64,000 bases of DNA. It comes from Phlebotomus papatasi. Lineage: Eukaryota > Arthropoda > Insecta > Diptera > Psychodidae. Location: the NCBI RefSeq assembly GCF_024763615.1, contig NC_077223.1, positions 25,358,001 to 25,422,000 on the forward strand, read 5' to 3'. This document shows, in pieces, positions 24,656 to 36,891 of the stretch. The position numbers were made by a program, and so were the translations under genes. A model generated the notes under the pieces. That model worked only from the letters and a program-made list of their open reading frames with translations, was not told the DNA's origin and made no database searches. Numbering within the stretch: position 1 is the first letter of the stretch; each line of letters starts with the position of its first letter.

Positions 24656-24795
24656 CTACTACTGGAACCGGTGAACGTCAGGGAAAAGGGTGTCAGCTTA
24701 GAAAATTCTAGATTCTTCCCATCTTCCCATGGAAAGAATCTAGAACTTTCTAAGCTGACCCCCTTTTCCCCGACGTTCACCGGTTCCAATAGTAG
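24656..24795. repeat. Near-perfect 140-bp hairpin
   Basis: The left arm (CTACTACTGGAACCGGTGAA onwards) and the right arm (its complement ending AATAGTAG) pair over about 65 bp each, through GTCAGCTTAGAAA and CTAGATTCTT, around a short CATCTTCC centre. Non-coding. Confidence 0.8.
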
Positions 24796-24799
24796 TTGA

Positions 24800-26229
24800 T
24801 AACCTGTTGGATAACACTTTCAATACCAAAAATCCGTCAAATGATAATATTGGTCTCAATCCCGATATGTATACACTTTTGGGATGTTAAAGCAAGTCTA
24901 AAAATTGTTAAAAATCCTTTTAGAATTTTTAAGTTCATTCACCTTCTTGTTGTCTAGATATGATTTATATTGAGGAACGTGTTTAAACCTCTAGTCTAAA
25001 GACTTTATTAGATACCATATTTTAAGCCACATTGATTCACAGCATTCAGAATTACAAATACCCTCTCGAGGTTCGATTGTGAAATTGCACAGTCCCATCA
25101 AATGCATACAACATACAATAGTGCATTTTGAAAAGAGTGTGCAACAGAGACAGAGATGATACATGCATTGGAATGATGAATTTGTTATAGGAGTGGATAT
25201 AAGCAATATGTTCTCTCTCACTTGTGCAAACGAGAACCTAACTACAATGTTTCATGTGCACGATAAAACTTCTGCTTTTGTGGGAAAGGAATGTGGTGCA
25301 TTTCCAAGAAAATTGACAGCAATTCTCATGAGACAGATACATTTGTAGTTAGTGCTCACAAGTAGGATAGCACGATATATTTTGATATTTTGTTTGGGTT
25401 TTTAAATGACGTGGCTAGAGTCTTGTTTTTGTATATATGTATATGTATATATTATATTATATATATTTATTTTGAAAGAACGCGAAAAAAGGCGCGCTGC
25501 GTTATTCAACCGTTTTGTTTGTTGCATTGAAACGCTAATAGCATTGTAATGAATTTTTCCACTTATATTTGCTGAAATTATTTAGAAAGACTTATGGGTT
25601 CGATCGAGCAGCAAAATTCACCACGAATTATATAATGTGTTTCTACTATTGAAGGCAACTTTGCTATGTTGTACAACATGTACAACAATCACAAGTATTA
25701 CTCTACCCTTTATGTTGCTTCTCTGCAAATGCCATGGTTTTTCTCATCTTACGCAATGCTGACAATTTGATTAGTCGACTGACGACAAATATAAAAGGGG
25801 ATGAGATTATCTGGAGGCGAGTGGGTGGCAGTTGGTGAAAAAACGTGATATGATAGATCTGTGGTTACGGAAGGGAAATTGGGAAATTGGAACACCTCAG
25901 CAAGTTAATTGCCTGATATAGATCAGCAAGTTTGTATTGAAGCAACTTATTAGTGTCGACTTACCGCTTTTCGCCAATAACCGACTTAACTGCAACTTTG
26001 ACTAAATTGGTTATGGATTCGTACTTAGATAATCTGAATTGAAATAATTCAGTAATTATGCAATTCTAGAGTACTTTTAAGATCATTTGATTAATTTTTA
26101 TCAATTTCTAAGGGAATTGTCCAACCTTTGAATTGGTTTGTCCTGAATTCCAAAAATTTTACATCATAATATTCTTGTTTCACTTCCATCATTTTGTTTT
26201 AATGAAGAGTAAAGACAAGTATGTCGATA
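24800..26229. other. Intergenic DNA with a TA-rich microsatellite
   Basis: No gene recognised. A (TATA/TATG) microsatellite lies at about 25431-25470. The segment is otherwise without repeats shared in the window. Confidence 0.4.
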
Positions 26230-27265
26230 GGGGAGACTGGGGCAAAAAGTCAAGAATCGAAAAATTCAAAATTCAATATATTCCAAGGTAAGAAAGGTAG
26301 CGGCTCAAGTTTTTCTCCATAGACCTTCTTCAACGTCGTAAGTTTCTTAGAATTCCAACAATGAATTTAGAAAATAAAAAATATCGAAATTTTTAGCCCT
26401 ATTTTTGAAATATTTTCCTTGCAGAAGATAACAATTATTACCTACTTATTTTCCAAATTTGATGCACTGGTGAATATTTTCTAAATAATTTGGATTCTTT
26501 GAATATGAATCCGCTATCTATTTTAGAATTTCACAAAAGTTGTTTTCTTCAGAAATCCTTTTATTAAAAATGTCCACTTGGGGTAAAAAGTAACAAAAGG
26601 TATAGAGCAAAAAGTAACAAAAGTGCGAAGCAATTTCTGATGTCTCACGGCGAAAAGAAACGTCATTATCATGTCTCGCCGGTTGTTGTTTGCATTGGTC
26701 AAACGATTTGCAGTCTTTTGTGTGTTTTTTTCTAAAACAGCTTGAAAAGTGCTTTTCTCGTTTTCTCACTTTTCTCGCAAAGGAAACGGTGTTTAACAAA
26801 AGTGTAGATGAATAAATTTTCCATAAAAATATGTCCTCTAGGTATTTTTTCAAATTTACGGAAGCCCGTAATGAAGCGAATCAAAATATGATAATACCTA
26901 ATGTCTGGTACTATATGCCCCAGCATTTTTGAGAATATTCACAAAATTACCTTTTAGAAATTGGCTCGATAAACGTATTTCCTGAAAAAATAAAGCAGAG
27001 GCGTGCAAGAACCGTTGAAACCGAATAAACGTCAAATGCAACATGTACGTCAATGCTCATAACGCTACAAGGAACAAACTTATTTTGACGTTTATTCGGT
27101 TTCAACGGTTCTTGCACACCTCTGAAATAAAGAAAAATTACTTACACAAAGTTGTAGAGCGGTAAATTTCCTATAAAACTGCGCTTATTAGAAATTTTTG
27201 AAGCACTCGAGTAGCTTGTAAAAAAATAAAATATCCGTTTTGTGACTTTTTGCCCCAGTCTCTCC
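26230..27265 (-). mobile_element. TA-flanked GGGGAGACTGGGGC element 3 (interrupted)
   Basis: Inverted homologue of 18647-19556, about 90% alike by eye, with the same termini and TA flanks. It is interrupted at 26988-27132 by a hAT-like MITE. The 64-codon frame here (26926-26732, minus strand) differs from its homologue at only four residues by my reading. Confidence 0.85.
26996..27124. mobile_element. hAT-like MITE with 8-bp target duplication
   Basis: CAGAGGCGTGCAAGAACCGT at the left is inverted at the right (GGTTCTTGCACACCTCTG). It is flanked by AAATAAAG at 26988-26995 and 27125-27132. The homologous uninterrupted element at 18647-19556 shows the empty site. An 8-bp duplication with CAGRGG ends is diagnostic of the hAT superfamily. 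129 bp, non-coding. Confidence 0.9.
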
Positions 27266-27435
27266 TAATCATTGTTTCTAACGAATTTTATCAATTATAT
27301 ATAGAGCTCCATTTCTCCTTCATTCGAGAAAAGGTTTATTCAAATTGTCTGTTAACTTTTCTGAGACCGAAACGCTTAGTCTCACTCTTAACTGTAGTGA
27401 CTTCGGCGAGGCAGCGTGATGTTTTTGTTCACTTG

Positions 27436-27543
27436 TAAATATTTGACATATTGAAGCAAATTGCTTAAGCTTGTATTGAGAAACTGTCAAGATTTATTCA
27501 ATAATGTCAAATATGGACATAAATTACTCTAATGTATAGAGAC
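27436..27543. mobile_element. Short MITE, 'CTCTAATGTATAGAG' family, copy 3
   Basis: The right end ATATGGACATAAATTACTCT followed by AATGTATAGAG matches the copies at 2579 and 17371. The left end is degraded. Confidence 0.5.
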
Positions 27544-27699
27544 CATTAGAATGATCTTGGACTACTTAAAAAGTTTCAACTTATTTCAACTGATTATTAA
27601 ACATTTCTTGACAAAATTTAATGGTGTTAAGGTAAGAGAAATACATATCGACCGTTTAGCTTGGATCGTCCGGTGAACATTTCGTTCTTATACGAAAAT

Positions 27700-27860
27700 G
27701 CCGTTAAATCATTTCTAAAAACGGTTTTTTCCAGGTCAAAGGTTAAAAAGGCTCTAGAAAGCGTATTTCTCATCCGAATGATATCATTTTTGGGCTCGTT
27801 GGAAAGGTCTTGGAATTCCTGACAAGCTTGAGGTAATTTCAATTGGTTATGAACCGGTAA
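27700..27860 (-). repeat. Dispersed 'GGAAATTCC' repeat, copy 3
   Basis: Reverse complement of the order seen at 22985-23145, including CCAAGACCTTTCCAACGA and TTTCTAGAGCC. Confidence 0.55.
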
Positions 27861-28062
27861 AAAACTGGTTGATAATCAATAACTAATTGTAAATTCGATG
27901 TTCAATTGTATTACGCCTAAAGTATTTTGGACAATGTTCTGAGTGACTTATAAATCGGTTCAAACGATTCGTGTCATACGAAACATAAGCACTTTTCCCG
28001 AATTTAGTATTCAGCTGGAATATTTTGTCACTCCTTTTTCTTAAAGTGACGAAAAGTGATTA

Positions 28063-28231
28063 GGGGAATGTTGTCATGGTTCGCACAGAGTGTACCTTCA
28101 TAAAATGTAAATTTAGATCATTATTAAGCTCTTGAAACGTGATGAGAAATGGTAGGTCAGCTCTTTGCAAACAATGAGAAAATTCGCATCGTTTGAAGGT
28201 TCACTCTGTACGAACCATGCCTACATTCCCC
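28063..28231. mobile_element. TA-flanked GGGGAATGT MITE
   Basis: GGGGAATGTTGTCATGGTTC at the left and GAACCATGCCTACATTCCCC at the right are inverted, and GCACAGAGTG / CACTCTGTAC continue the arms. Flanked by TA. About 169 bp, non-coding. Confidence 0.75.
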
Positions 28232-28233
28232 TA

Positions 28234-30150
28234 ATTCGCCGTATTTGTTCTATTTCTAAAATTTAATATAGACAAGGGAACATGTGTCGTATGATAAAGA
28301 ATTACGTTGTCGATTTTAAAGCTCAATATTGATAAAGAATTCACACCTTTATCTCAGTTAGTTGCGAAAGAGACATATAGATCTCGTGACTTGGCAATTG
28401 GCGTAGGTTTAGAAAGCGAGGGACCTTTGGTAAACCTCCTTCGTAACTTCCCAGAAACCATTCTCAGACCAAAGTCGCCTCTTGGAAGCCTTTTGTCTCT
28501 TCACAACCTTCTCATCCATGTTTTTTTTTGTCTGAGAACACTTCCTCTGAAACATCTTTTTCTTTCTCCCATCTTCAGTCTGACCCGAATGTTGTCTGTT
28601 TTTTTTTTTCTTCTTACGGAGTGTTTGTGTGTGAGGACCAAAATATTAATCAGACATGCGTAAATGCTGTGTGTGTGTAACCTTGAATATTTTTCATATA
28701 TAAGAGAATACATTAAACTAACACACAACTCGGGGGGCCATAAAGCATAAGTGGGAGCCATATTGAATTAAAAAGACGCATCTTGAAACCATTGCGAATT
28801 TCTTTGATGCTTGGCATGTCTGATCCTAGGTTCCTGATACAGATCCCGATAGAGATGTTTTTGATGCGTATAATTGTTTTGAGGTTTGAGGAATGGACTT
28901 AAGGGTGGACACTGTATAGTTGAAGAATGGGTAAAAGGCTATTTTATGATGAAATATCGACTTCCGCTTTCTTTAATGCCAAGAGTTCTTAATACTAGAT
29001 TTGACTGCTATCCGTATTTGGAATAATACCAAATGACTCATGCGGTGTCTTGTTTGTCTCAACTATGGTTTGATGGGAAAAAAGTGACTGGCTTTCAAAT
29101 ACAAAAAAAAAGAATTGATCCAAGAAATTGTAAATAATGTAGCGTACTATACCCATGTATTGCGTGCATTATAGAAGCAATGCCGTCATAGCCCCGATTA
29201 CTTGCCTCGTGATTTCTCTTTGTCGAACTCATTGACTTGTAGTGTTTCGAGTTCCAATTTGGCCAATTGCCATGTTGGGTGAGACACAATTTTGTCCGTT
29301 TTTTTTTGTTTCTTCTTACGCCCAAGCACATTTTGTGATGATGCAAACCAGACATGAAATTTCGCATTTTATCTGCATTGTGGTAAAAAAAAATTCTCAC
29401 ATTATTCAATATTTGAGAAAAGCATCTTGTATTTCTTGACACTTGTCTCCTCAGTTTTTTTTATCATGAGAATCCCCATTCTTCAATGTTCTAGAAATAT
29501 TTCTCATATTGTTGTGAAAAAAAGGCATGTATATGAAATAGCGTGTGAGAAAATGGGTGTTTTGAATGGTTGTATGTGTTGTTTTTATTTATGGAGGTAT
29601 ATGGCAGTTGGAATTGTGTGTGTTTTATCAAAACAATAACAACACCACGTCATCTACCGCAGTCTCCTTCACTTAAAGTAAAAAAGAACCCACCAATACC
29701 ATTCTGATTCACATTGAGGGCATCGAATTACGTGAATGCTCTAGATGTATTAGGTCGAAAGCCCCAGAATTTGGGGTTACCACCGCTGCGTGAAAATTCC
29801 CACAACATCATCTCTTGTTTACATAACAAAGGACAAGTCAGTTGTTGGGATATTTTGTTTTGTTGCAAACTTACGTCCATTGAATGCATATATACTTATG
29901 TATAAGGCATTAGGTATATACAATTGTTAGATAAATGGAGTTTTTCTAGTTGATAGAGACTCCAAAATCCACCCTTATGGAGCTTTCTTGCAAATCTGGC
30001 AACCCTGTGAGGGAAATTTAATACAACAACTACACATTCACCGATCCATTCATATAGGCTCGGCCATTTTGGAGAAATCTATGTATGCGTGTGTTTGTGT
30101 TTTTGGAGGGGAAATGGGACTTGAGTGCTTGGCATTTGATGTTGTGTAGT
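28234..30150. other. Repeat-poor intergenic DNA upstream of the 126-aa gene
   Basis: None of the mobile families of the window occurs here. No coding exon was recognised. It may hold upstream control DNA of the gene at 31137. Confidence 0.4.
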
Positions 30151-30154
30151 TGGT

Positions 30155-30189
30155 TCAGTCGGTTAGAAGATCTTGTGACGGGTGGACCT
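30155..30189 (+). promoter_or_regulatory. Initiator plus downstream promoter element
   Basis: TCAGTC is a match to the arthropod initiator with A+1 at 30157. GGACCT at 30184-30189 starts exactly at +28 and fits the fly DPE consensus RGWYVT. No TATA box is evident at -30. The downstream DNA is rich in ACAACAACAAAAAC-type words, as in fly 5' leaders. This would give the 126-aa gene a leader of up to about 980 nt. The match is seen directly; start-site use is inference. Confidence 0.6.
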
Positions 30190-31136
30190 CAACCAGAATC
30201 GGCTCCGCTGTTACAACAACAACAAAAACAAAAAGAGAATTTGCTATCACTGTGAGCAAATACTGTGGTGTATTCTTGGCTCAAAATTAACTTGAGATAT
30301 AAATTCGATATCAAAATTCCACACCCCGAAAAGTTCAATTCAGTATAGCAGTAAATAAGTTTAAAAAGAAGAAGAAGTGGAGAAAATTTTCCAACACTTG
30401 TGCATTTATAGCTGTTTATTTCCGGATCAAAGACCGACCGATACCATTTTACCACAATATATCTACATGATTCATGGGTGTGGTAGTTAGTGATTGAGAG
30501 AATTGTTTTTGCTTTTGGCGTAAATCGACCAACATTGTGAAGTGGTATAAGTGCGCGTGTTTCTCGTTTGAAAAGCAAAAGAGACAGACATAGGCTCCCC
30601 AAAGGTAGTGGAAAAGAGTCAGAAACTTGTAACAGATATATACGAGTTTATAAATAACTTGACGAATTTTTCGGGTAACAAACTCCTCGAAATTTGAGTG
30701 TGAGAAAGACAAACAATCATATTGAAAAGCAGCAAGTTGAAGTGAAATAGAAAGAATAAAACGTTGGATATCACTATAAGGGCAGCTTATATAGTGCTTG
30801 CGCCATTGGATGAATAAATTCTTTTGTTATTTATACAACATTATCTTCAGTGGAGATTTATAGGTGTATACTATCCCATTTTACTCTCAAACGAGGTGAA
30901 AATATACCACTGTTGTAGAAACACCGACGGTGAACGTATAAACACTCAGGTAGAACCGTATACAGTGTTGGATGGACTAGGAGACGCTCTTACTGAAAAG
31001 AAAAAGAAAAACAAAATTGTGATAGTAAACAACAATATTTGGTGTTAAGACCAGAAAACTGGGCACGAAAAATTCCAATAATATACCCTCAAGCTTGAGT
31101 TGCGAGGGAAATATAGGGGACGAGAAGATATTGAAA

Positions 31137-31517
31137 ATGCCCAGCAAGCAGGCAAATGATGTGTTGGCTGTTGAAGAATTAGTGCATGAAATAAAGGAGA
31201 ATCTTCGACTGAAGGCCCGACCGTCCCATCATCCAAATCGCAGCTCAAGACCATCACCCTATCACATCCCATGTCGATCATGGAGCGATGGATGTACAGA
31301 GAAGCACCATCATCATTCCACGGGAAAGAAAGATGTCGATCCTGCCAGTATCGATGACCCTTATGAATTGCTGCAGGCCCTCATTAAGAGTAACAACCTG
31401 GTCAAGGAGGCCGTTAGGCGTCTTCAACTGAATCTCTCGCCCAAGCAACGATACTTCTACGAAAGTGACGATGAATCCAGATCACCTCTATTAAGGATGT
31501 GTCACCTTGAAATATAA
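31137..31517 (+). CDS. Conserved-looking 126-aa protein, function unknown
   Basis: I do not recognise the family. The frame runs from ATG at 31137 (context TTGAAAATGC) to TAA at 31515-31517, one exon, 126 aa. Two things argue that it is real: GC and third-position GC are clearly higher than in the surrounding AT-rich DNA, and the composition is balanced. The N-terminal part (about 1-35) is a charged likely helix (VEELVHEIKENL). Residues about 35-65 are a Ser/Pro/His-rich low-complexity stretch with HHHH. The C-terminal part (about 73-115) looks folded and helical, DPYELLQALIKSNNLVKEAV, then RRLQLNLSPKQRYFYESDDE. There is no signal peptide or membrane segment. The codon in frame 14 triplets upstream is TTG, so ATG 31137 is preferred. 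The Inr/DPE at 30157 is its likely promoter. Confidence 0.75.
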   Translation: MPSKQANDVLAVEELVHEIKENLRLKARPSHHPNRSSRPSPYHIPCRSWSDGCTEKHHHHSTGKKDVDPASIDDPYELLQALIKSNNLVKEAVRRLQLNLSPKQRYFYESDDESRSPLLRMCHLEI

Positions 31518-33200
31518 AAGAAAAAGGACACACTGTTGGATTGTGCGTGAGATGGATAACCACTCACATCTCACACTTCACCCCACCTCTTTGGATCTAT
31601 CATGTCACTGGATGCTGGTTGGCGTTTGATGTGTGTTATTTAAAAAAAAAAAAACGTGTGTGTTAAGTGTCTTTTTGGACTCTGTAACCAATTTTGATTG
31701 CCCAGAATCACTGAGAGTGCTGTTGACTATTTAAGGCTCCCCATCTCAACTTTAAATGATGCTTAGATTGAATACATCCCACCAAACTACTATAAACTTA
31801 AATAATGAAAGACGTATCCAAAACATTATGCTCCAAATGGTGGTCTCGTATATCGAAGACCGAGAAACCTCCCAGCTATAAAGACAGAAGTGTCGGAAGA
31901 GAAAGATCAATTTGGTAAACAACTCTTCACAACTTCGACTTCACAAAAGATGAGTGTTCGTGTACTTCAAAATTTTTGGACTATTGAGCCTCAATACCAG
32001 GAACAGTATGAAAAATTTTGAGATAGTAATATGGCGGTCATCGGAAATGGGGTACTGGAGAAAAAAAACAAATGTCGAGAAAAACAAGTAAACATGATGA
32101 TTTGGTTGAGAGAGAAAAAAAACAAGTGGTACGATGGGGAAAACATTGTGAAGTGGTGTGAGTGTGGTAAAATCAAAATGGCCGACATGGAAAGTTGAAA
32201 ACAAGAGAAACGTGTGCTTTTCCTGTAATCCCCCTTTAGCACCTACAGCAGTATCCTGGAGATGGGGATATCGATTGTGCTTGGGATGGCATTCCTGGTG
32301 GGTGGGAATGATGTTTGTGTCTGCTGGATGAAGAGAGGCTCAATACAACCCAGATGGGAGTTTGCAGCAGCAATAATAAGGTGCGATTTGAAAGTTAGTT
32401 AATATAATATTTGTATGTTTTCTTTTTGGGGGAGAGAAAGAGAACAAAAACAAAACCTATAACTTAAGTCCGTGCTGTCTGTTGTAAGATATTCCAAGTC
32501 AAATGACACAAAATGATGATGCAATCATTGGAAAAGGAAATGGCGCGTCAGAGATGATTCTTAGTTGAGGAGTCATGTTTACTATTGTTAGCTTTTGTTT
32601 CACTGTCATCTCCTCCCTCTCTTTTACTCTTGTCAAAGGGGAAATGTCAAAAAAAAAAAACGATTCAAGATGGCACCCTGGCTTTTAACTCAATTCAACT
32701 ATCATGCAAATGTGAATCAACAGAAAGTCAACAAAATGTTGAAATCCTCCGAGCATTAGCAAATTTTACTATGTTTCTGTGCATCATGACAGTCATTTAC
32801 TCATCGCGTGACGTCAGCGCACTGGAGGCAAACATTGTTTTGTAAACATCACACACACTCACACACCTTGCAGTATGTTTACAGTTTTGTCGACTTGATG
32901 GGTCTGTGTGTATGTGTGTTGCATACAAAACATAGGAAAGAAATAAAATGTCTCAAGCGATGAAAATGCCAAATGGAGGTTTTCTCTGCAATGGCTTGAG
33001 GACGCTAAAAGAGATTGTGAAAAGGAGTAAGAGAGAGAGACGGAAATGGAGAAAGATGGTTGAATTGCAAAATAACATCGATTCTTACCTGTTTTTGTAT
33101 ACTGTTTTGTCTCTGGTGACGCCATATATCGATGAAAATATGTCGGGCAATAAACTCATCTCGATATTTCACAATGTTTGCATCATTTTTGCATTACTCT
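31518..33200. other. Region downstream of the 126-aa gene, possible 3' UTR start
   Basis: No other gene recognised. Short poly-A runs (31639) and GT-rich runs (32850-32915) occur. No mobile family of the window is present. Confidence 0.4.
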
Positions 33201-36200
33201 CAATTGTTTATTAAATATTTAAACCGTTTTTTTTTTCCTTTTGTTTCCTATTCTTCCCCTGAAAGAAAAACATACAATATATCCTCCATCGAATATTAGA
33301 ATATAAAATTTTTATTTCCAAAAAAAAAATACAAGTATGGTCAATCACTGGAAAATGTCATAACAAATATTACTAATAATAAAATGTCTCAAGATTTAGA
33401 GATGAAAATATGAGAAATATATAATGGAAACAAAATCTGCTTTTGTGATATAGTTTTATTATGGTGAAAGAGAAAGAAGAAAAAAAGTTAAGAAAAGTAT
33501 ACTTATCGAGAAGAAATGCTATATATTTAGAAACTGTATAACAAATTAATCTAAAAACCTAATAATAAAAAAAATATAACAATATAGAATGAAAAAAAAA
33601 TAATGGAAAATGATGTTAGATGATGTAAATATATTTTTTAAAAGAAAATGAAAATCAGTCGCAAATAGTCAACAGCATAAATAGATTTCTGATTTATCAA
33701 AAAAACTATATATGAAAAAGATAATGATAAACTTCTGTTAAATCTTGGTTATTTCTATGATTTCTAGTAGAATAACTAAGAGATAGGATCAGTATGTAAA
33801 TTTCCAAAAAAAGAAAAGAAAAATAATATTGCATAAATGAAGAATGAATGGTAATTATTTAATTACTTTAGAAACTTTTCAATATTTAGCAATTAGATAG
33901 TTTTTTTTTAATATGAAATTTCAAAAATGAATCACTTAACCGGATATTGCCGAATATATTTTGTGAGGAAGACGCAACAACAACAAAAATTAAAAAATAT
34001 ATATTTTGAGGGTGAATTGAGATGCTCGTGGGAGAAAGGCAAAGAGAAATATTTGGAATTTTCATTTCAATAGACTGCGTAAACAACCATAAATAATTTT
34101 TTTTTAAATATTCATAAGATTTTACGAAATTTGATTTATTTTCAAAATCATCCCTCACTGAGAAAAAAAAACAATATGATATTTTCCATTGAGAAATGAT
34201 AAGTAAAAAAAAATTTAGATGAGAAAGTAGGCGAAAAAGAATGATAGACTGCAATAAAAGAAAAAAAAGAATAAAATTTTAGATTTAAAATAGAAATCAT
34301 GTAAAAGTAAATTTATAGGTAGGATCCGTATGAAAATGAGAAGAATTGGGAGTTGGGGGAAAATACCAAGGTTTTTTTTTTAAATACTTTACTGGAGGTT
34401 TTTTTTTTAAATACTTTACTGGAGGTTTTTAAAACGGCTTAAAATACTTTTGACCTCAAATTTTGTCTAGGTTGCTTACTGGAAATTGACAGTTTAGTCA
34501 GCAATTGTCAAAATTTGACACTGACAGCTGTTCATCAGTTTATCCTTGACACTTAAAAAAATTTAAATGAAGAAAAAAACTTGAAAACCCTCATTTTATC
34601 TAAAAAAATTAAAGAAAAATTATACGCTTAACATTTAGATTTTGTCTTGGGTTTCATTCACCAACTATCTAAGTGGACAAAAAAACTTTTGAATTCTTTA
34701 CTAAATTGATATAATAAAAAAGAAATCACTAATAATAAGATTTCAATGATAATAAATTTCTAAATGTGTGTATTTTGTGTAATGCATGCAAACAGATAAT
34801 ACAATCTCTAAGAATGATAAAAAAAATGATATATAAAAAATCTTCTATCATAAAATTATTTCAATAAAAATATTTAAAAAAAAAACAAATTTGAAATTTA
34901 AGAATATCGATGAAAATCTTTAAAAAATTGTACAATGTTTAAAGATAAGATTTCAAAGATTAGGTGTCTGAATAAAAGATTCACTCCCCCTCCAAAAAGA
35001 ACACACAAAAAAAACAAAAGGAAAAGATATTAGTTTGTGTAAAAATCATATTTCAGAGATAGAAAAAAGAAGGCAAAAAAACATGATGATTGGTGACATG
35101 AGATAAGAGAAATATTAAGGAAAAAAAAAGAAGAATGTTCCTTTGTACCTAATTAAAATTAAAATACAATAATAAAAATGATAAAAAAAATAAATATTGA
35201 AGAGAAAAAAAAATTTAATAATTTACAGGGTGAAATAAATTTTAGGAATCATACACAATTTTCTCTATAGGGCTGAATTCATACCCTGTGTTTTTTTTTT
35301 ATTTTAGTAACAAATTGATAATTTTTAATTAGGTTTCTTTTTAAATTAAAACAAAAAATCTTTCCTACTGAGAAAAACAACACATTCTTAAATATTTAAG
35401 AATTATTTTCTACGCTTTATTTCTCACAATTTCTGCTTAAATATATTTTAGTAATAATGTAGGTTTTTTACAAATTAATAAATATATCTCTCACTAGGCT
35501 CACATCTCCCATCTCTTATCCATAACAATGAAATAGTTGATGATACTATGTGGTAGAAATATTAGTAAAACAAAATATTTAAATATTGTAATAGTTTCTT
35601 CATAACAAAAAGGATAATTAAAAAAGATACACGTCCACTTTATTATACTACAATTTTTGCAGGAAGAAACCATATTTGAGGAAATACAAATTGAAAAAAA
35701 AGAATAGTTGAAAAAATTAAAACCAAGAATGCAATAAGAGAAATATACGAAAAATATGAATTTAGCGTGTTTGCGTGTTGAATGTGGCAGAAAAAATCCT
35801 ATTTGAGTTTTTTTTTTTAAATGTTTTTAAAGGCATAAATATATTTTCCCCTGTTTTACTGTGCATGTATATATTACTGCTTTTTTTATTGAAACACCAC
35901 GATATTTACTTTATCGACTATTCCCCTGTTGTTTTTTTTTCTAATTTGTATACAAGAGAATAATAAAAAGAGCACATATGAAATAAAACCAACAGGGACA
36001 AATGAATCAATGAGGAAACTTCTCATATTCCTTACTAATTAGCATTTGGCTGAAATTCGTGTTTTTGTTTTTTATAGCAAAAGAAGTTCACACGCTATTC
36101 ACGCTTACAAGTTGATATTTATATCGATTTGAAGAGTATGGTGAGAAAATTAATTGTTCTTAAAGATTTGCTGGTTTTCTGCATAAACAAAAATAAAGTA

Positions 36201-36650
36201 TAATATCGATTTTGAACATGAAATTGAAAAAAAAAACTGAAAACGAATAAAAGTAACTCACATATACTAATGTACCTACAGTAATAACATGGAGGAAAAT
36301 AAATAACAATGTCTGTTTTCTGTGTATAGAAAATAGTGAGAGAGAGAGAGAAAGTGAAATGATGGAAAATTGCGACAATTTTTGAAAGATATCCTACATA
36401 ACAAATAGTAAAAATCATTTACAAAATAATTACATTATAACTTAGTAAAGAATACAAACAAGAAAAAAAATAACAAATTATAGAAAGTTCTTTTATTAAA
36501 TTTTTTTTTCCTAATTTCCTAAGTGAAAGTGCATGTTTTAATGCATATTTTATTACTATGTATTTTCCTTTATTCAACATAGTTTTTATTAGATATTATT
36601 TCACAAAATAAAAACTTTTATTAAAAGAAAACAACATCTTTGAATGCCTC
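33200..36650 (+). other. A-rich strand-biased segment, possible extended 3' UTR
   Basis: For about 3.4 kb the plus strand is strongly A-rich with many A5-A9 runs. It contains a Pumilio-type TGTAAATA at about 33625 and several AATAAA signals (near 34863, 34970 and 36606), and is free of mobile elements. It lies on the same strand and downstream of the 126-aa gene. A long 3' UTR is one explanation; simple A-rich spacer DNA is another. Confidence 0.35.
34369..34431 (+). repeat. 27-bp tandem duplication
   Basis: The unit AGGTTTTTTTTTTAAATACT plus TTACTGG is repeated exactly twice (34369-34395 and 34396-34422), with a third partial start. Confidence 0.85.
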
Positions 36651-36891
36651 CTCAATGCAACACACCCGCATATTTTTTGAGAGGAGGTGAAAAAAATTGT
36701 AATATGAAATAATTAAACTGTATTATTTAATGATAAAAGGAGAAACATAATAATTATTATGAAAAATTGAGGAAAACTATTAAACACAGTTCTCTAAAGT
36801 GGTAAATTTGTCTTTTATTTATGGTTCATTGTGTCTTGTCGATACTGTCATCCTTCTTCTATTTAATGTCAATATACTGTCAATTTGACAT

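Noticed and set aside
28307..28663. 118-codon plus-strand frame
   Set aside because: It lacks a convincing ATG context and its C-terminal half is translated from T-rich low-complexity DNA; no domain.
30189..30602. 137-codon minus-strand frame
   Set aside because: It lies antisense in the likely 5' leader of the 126-aa gene; low-complexity Cys run and no recognisable motif.
31095..31136. N-terminal extension of the 126-aa protein
   Set aside because: The upstream in-frame codon at 31095 is TTG, not ATG; the ATG at 31137 has a reasonable start context.
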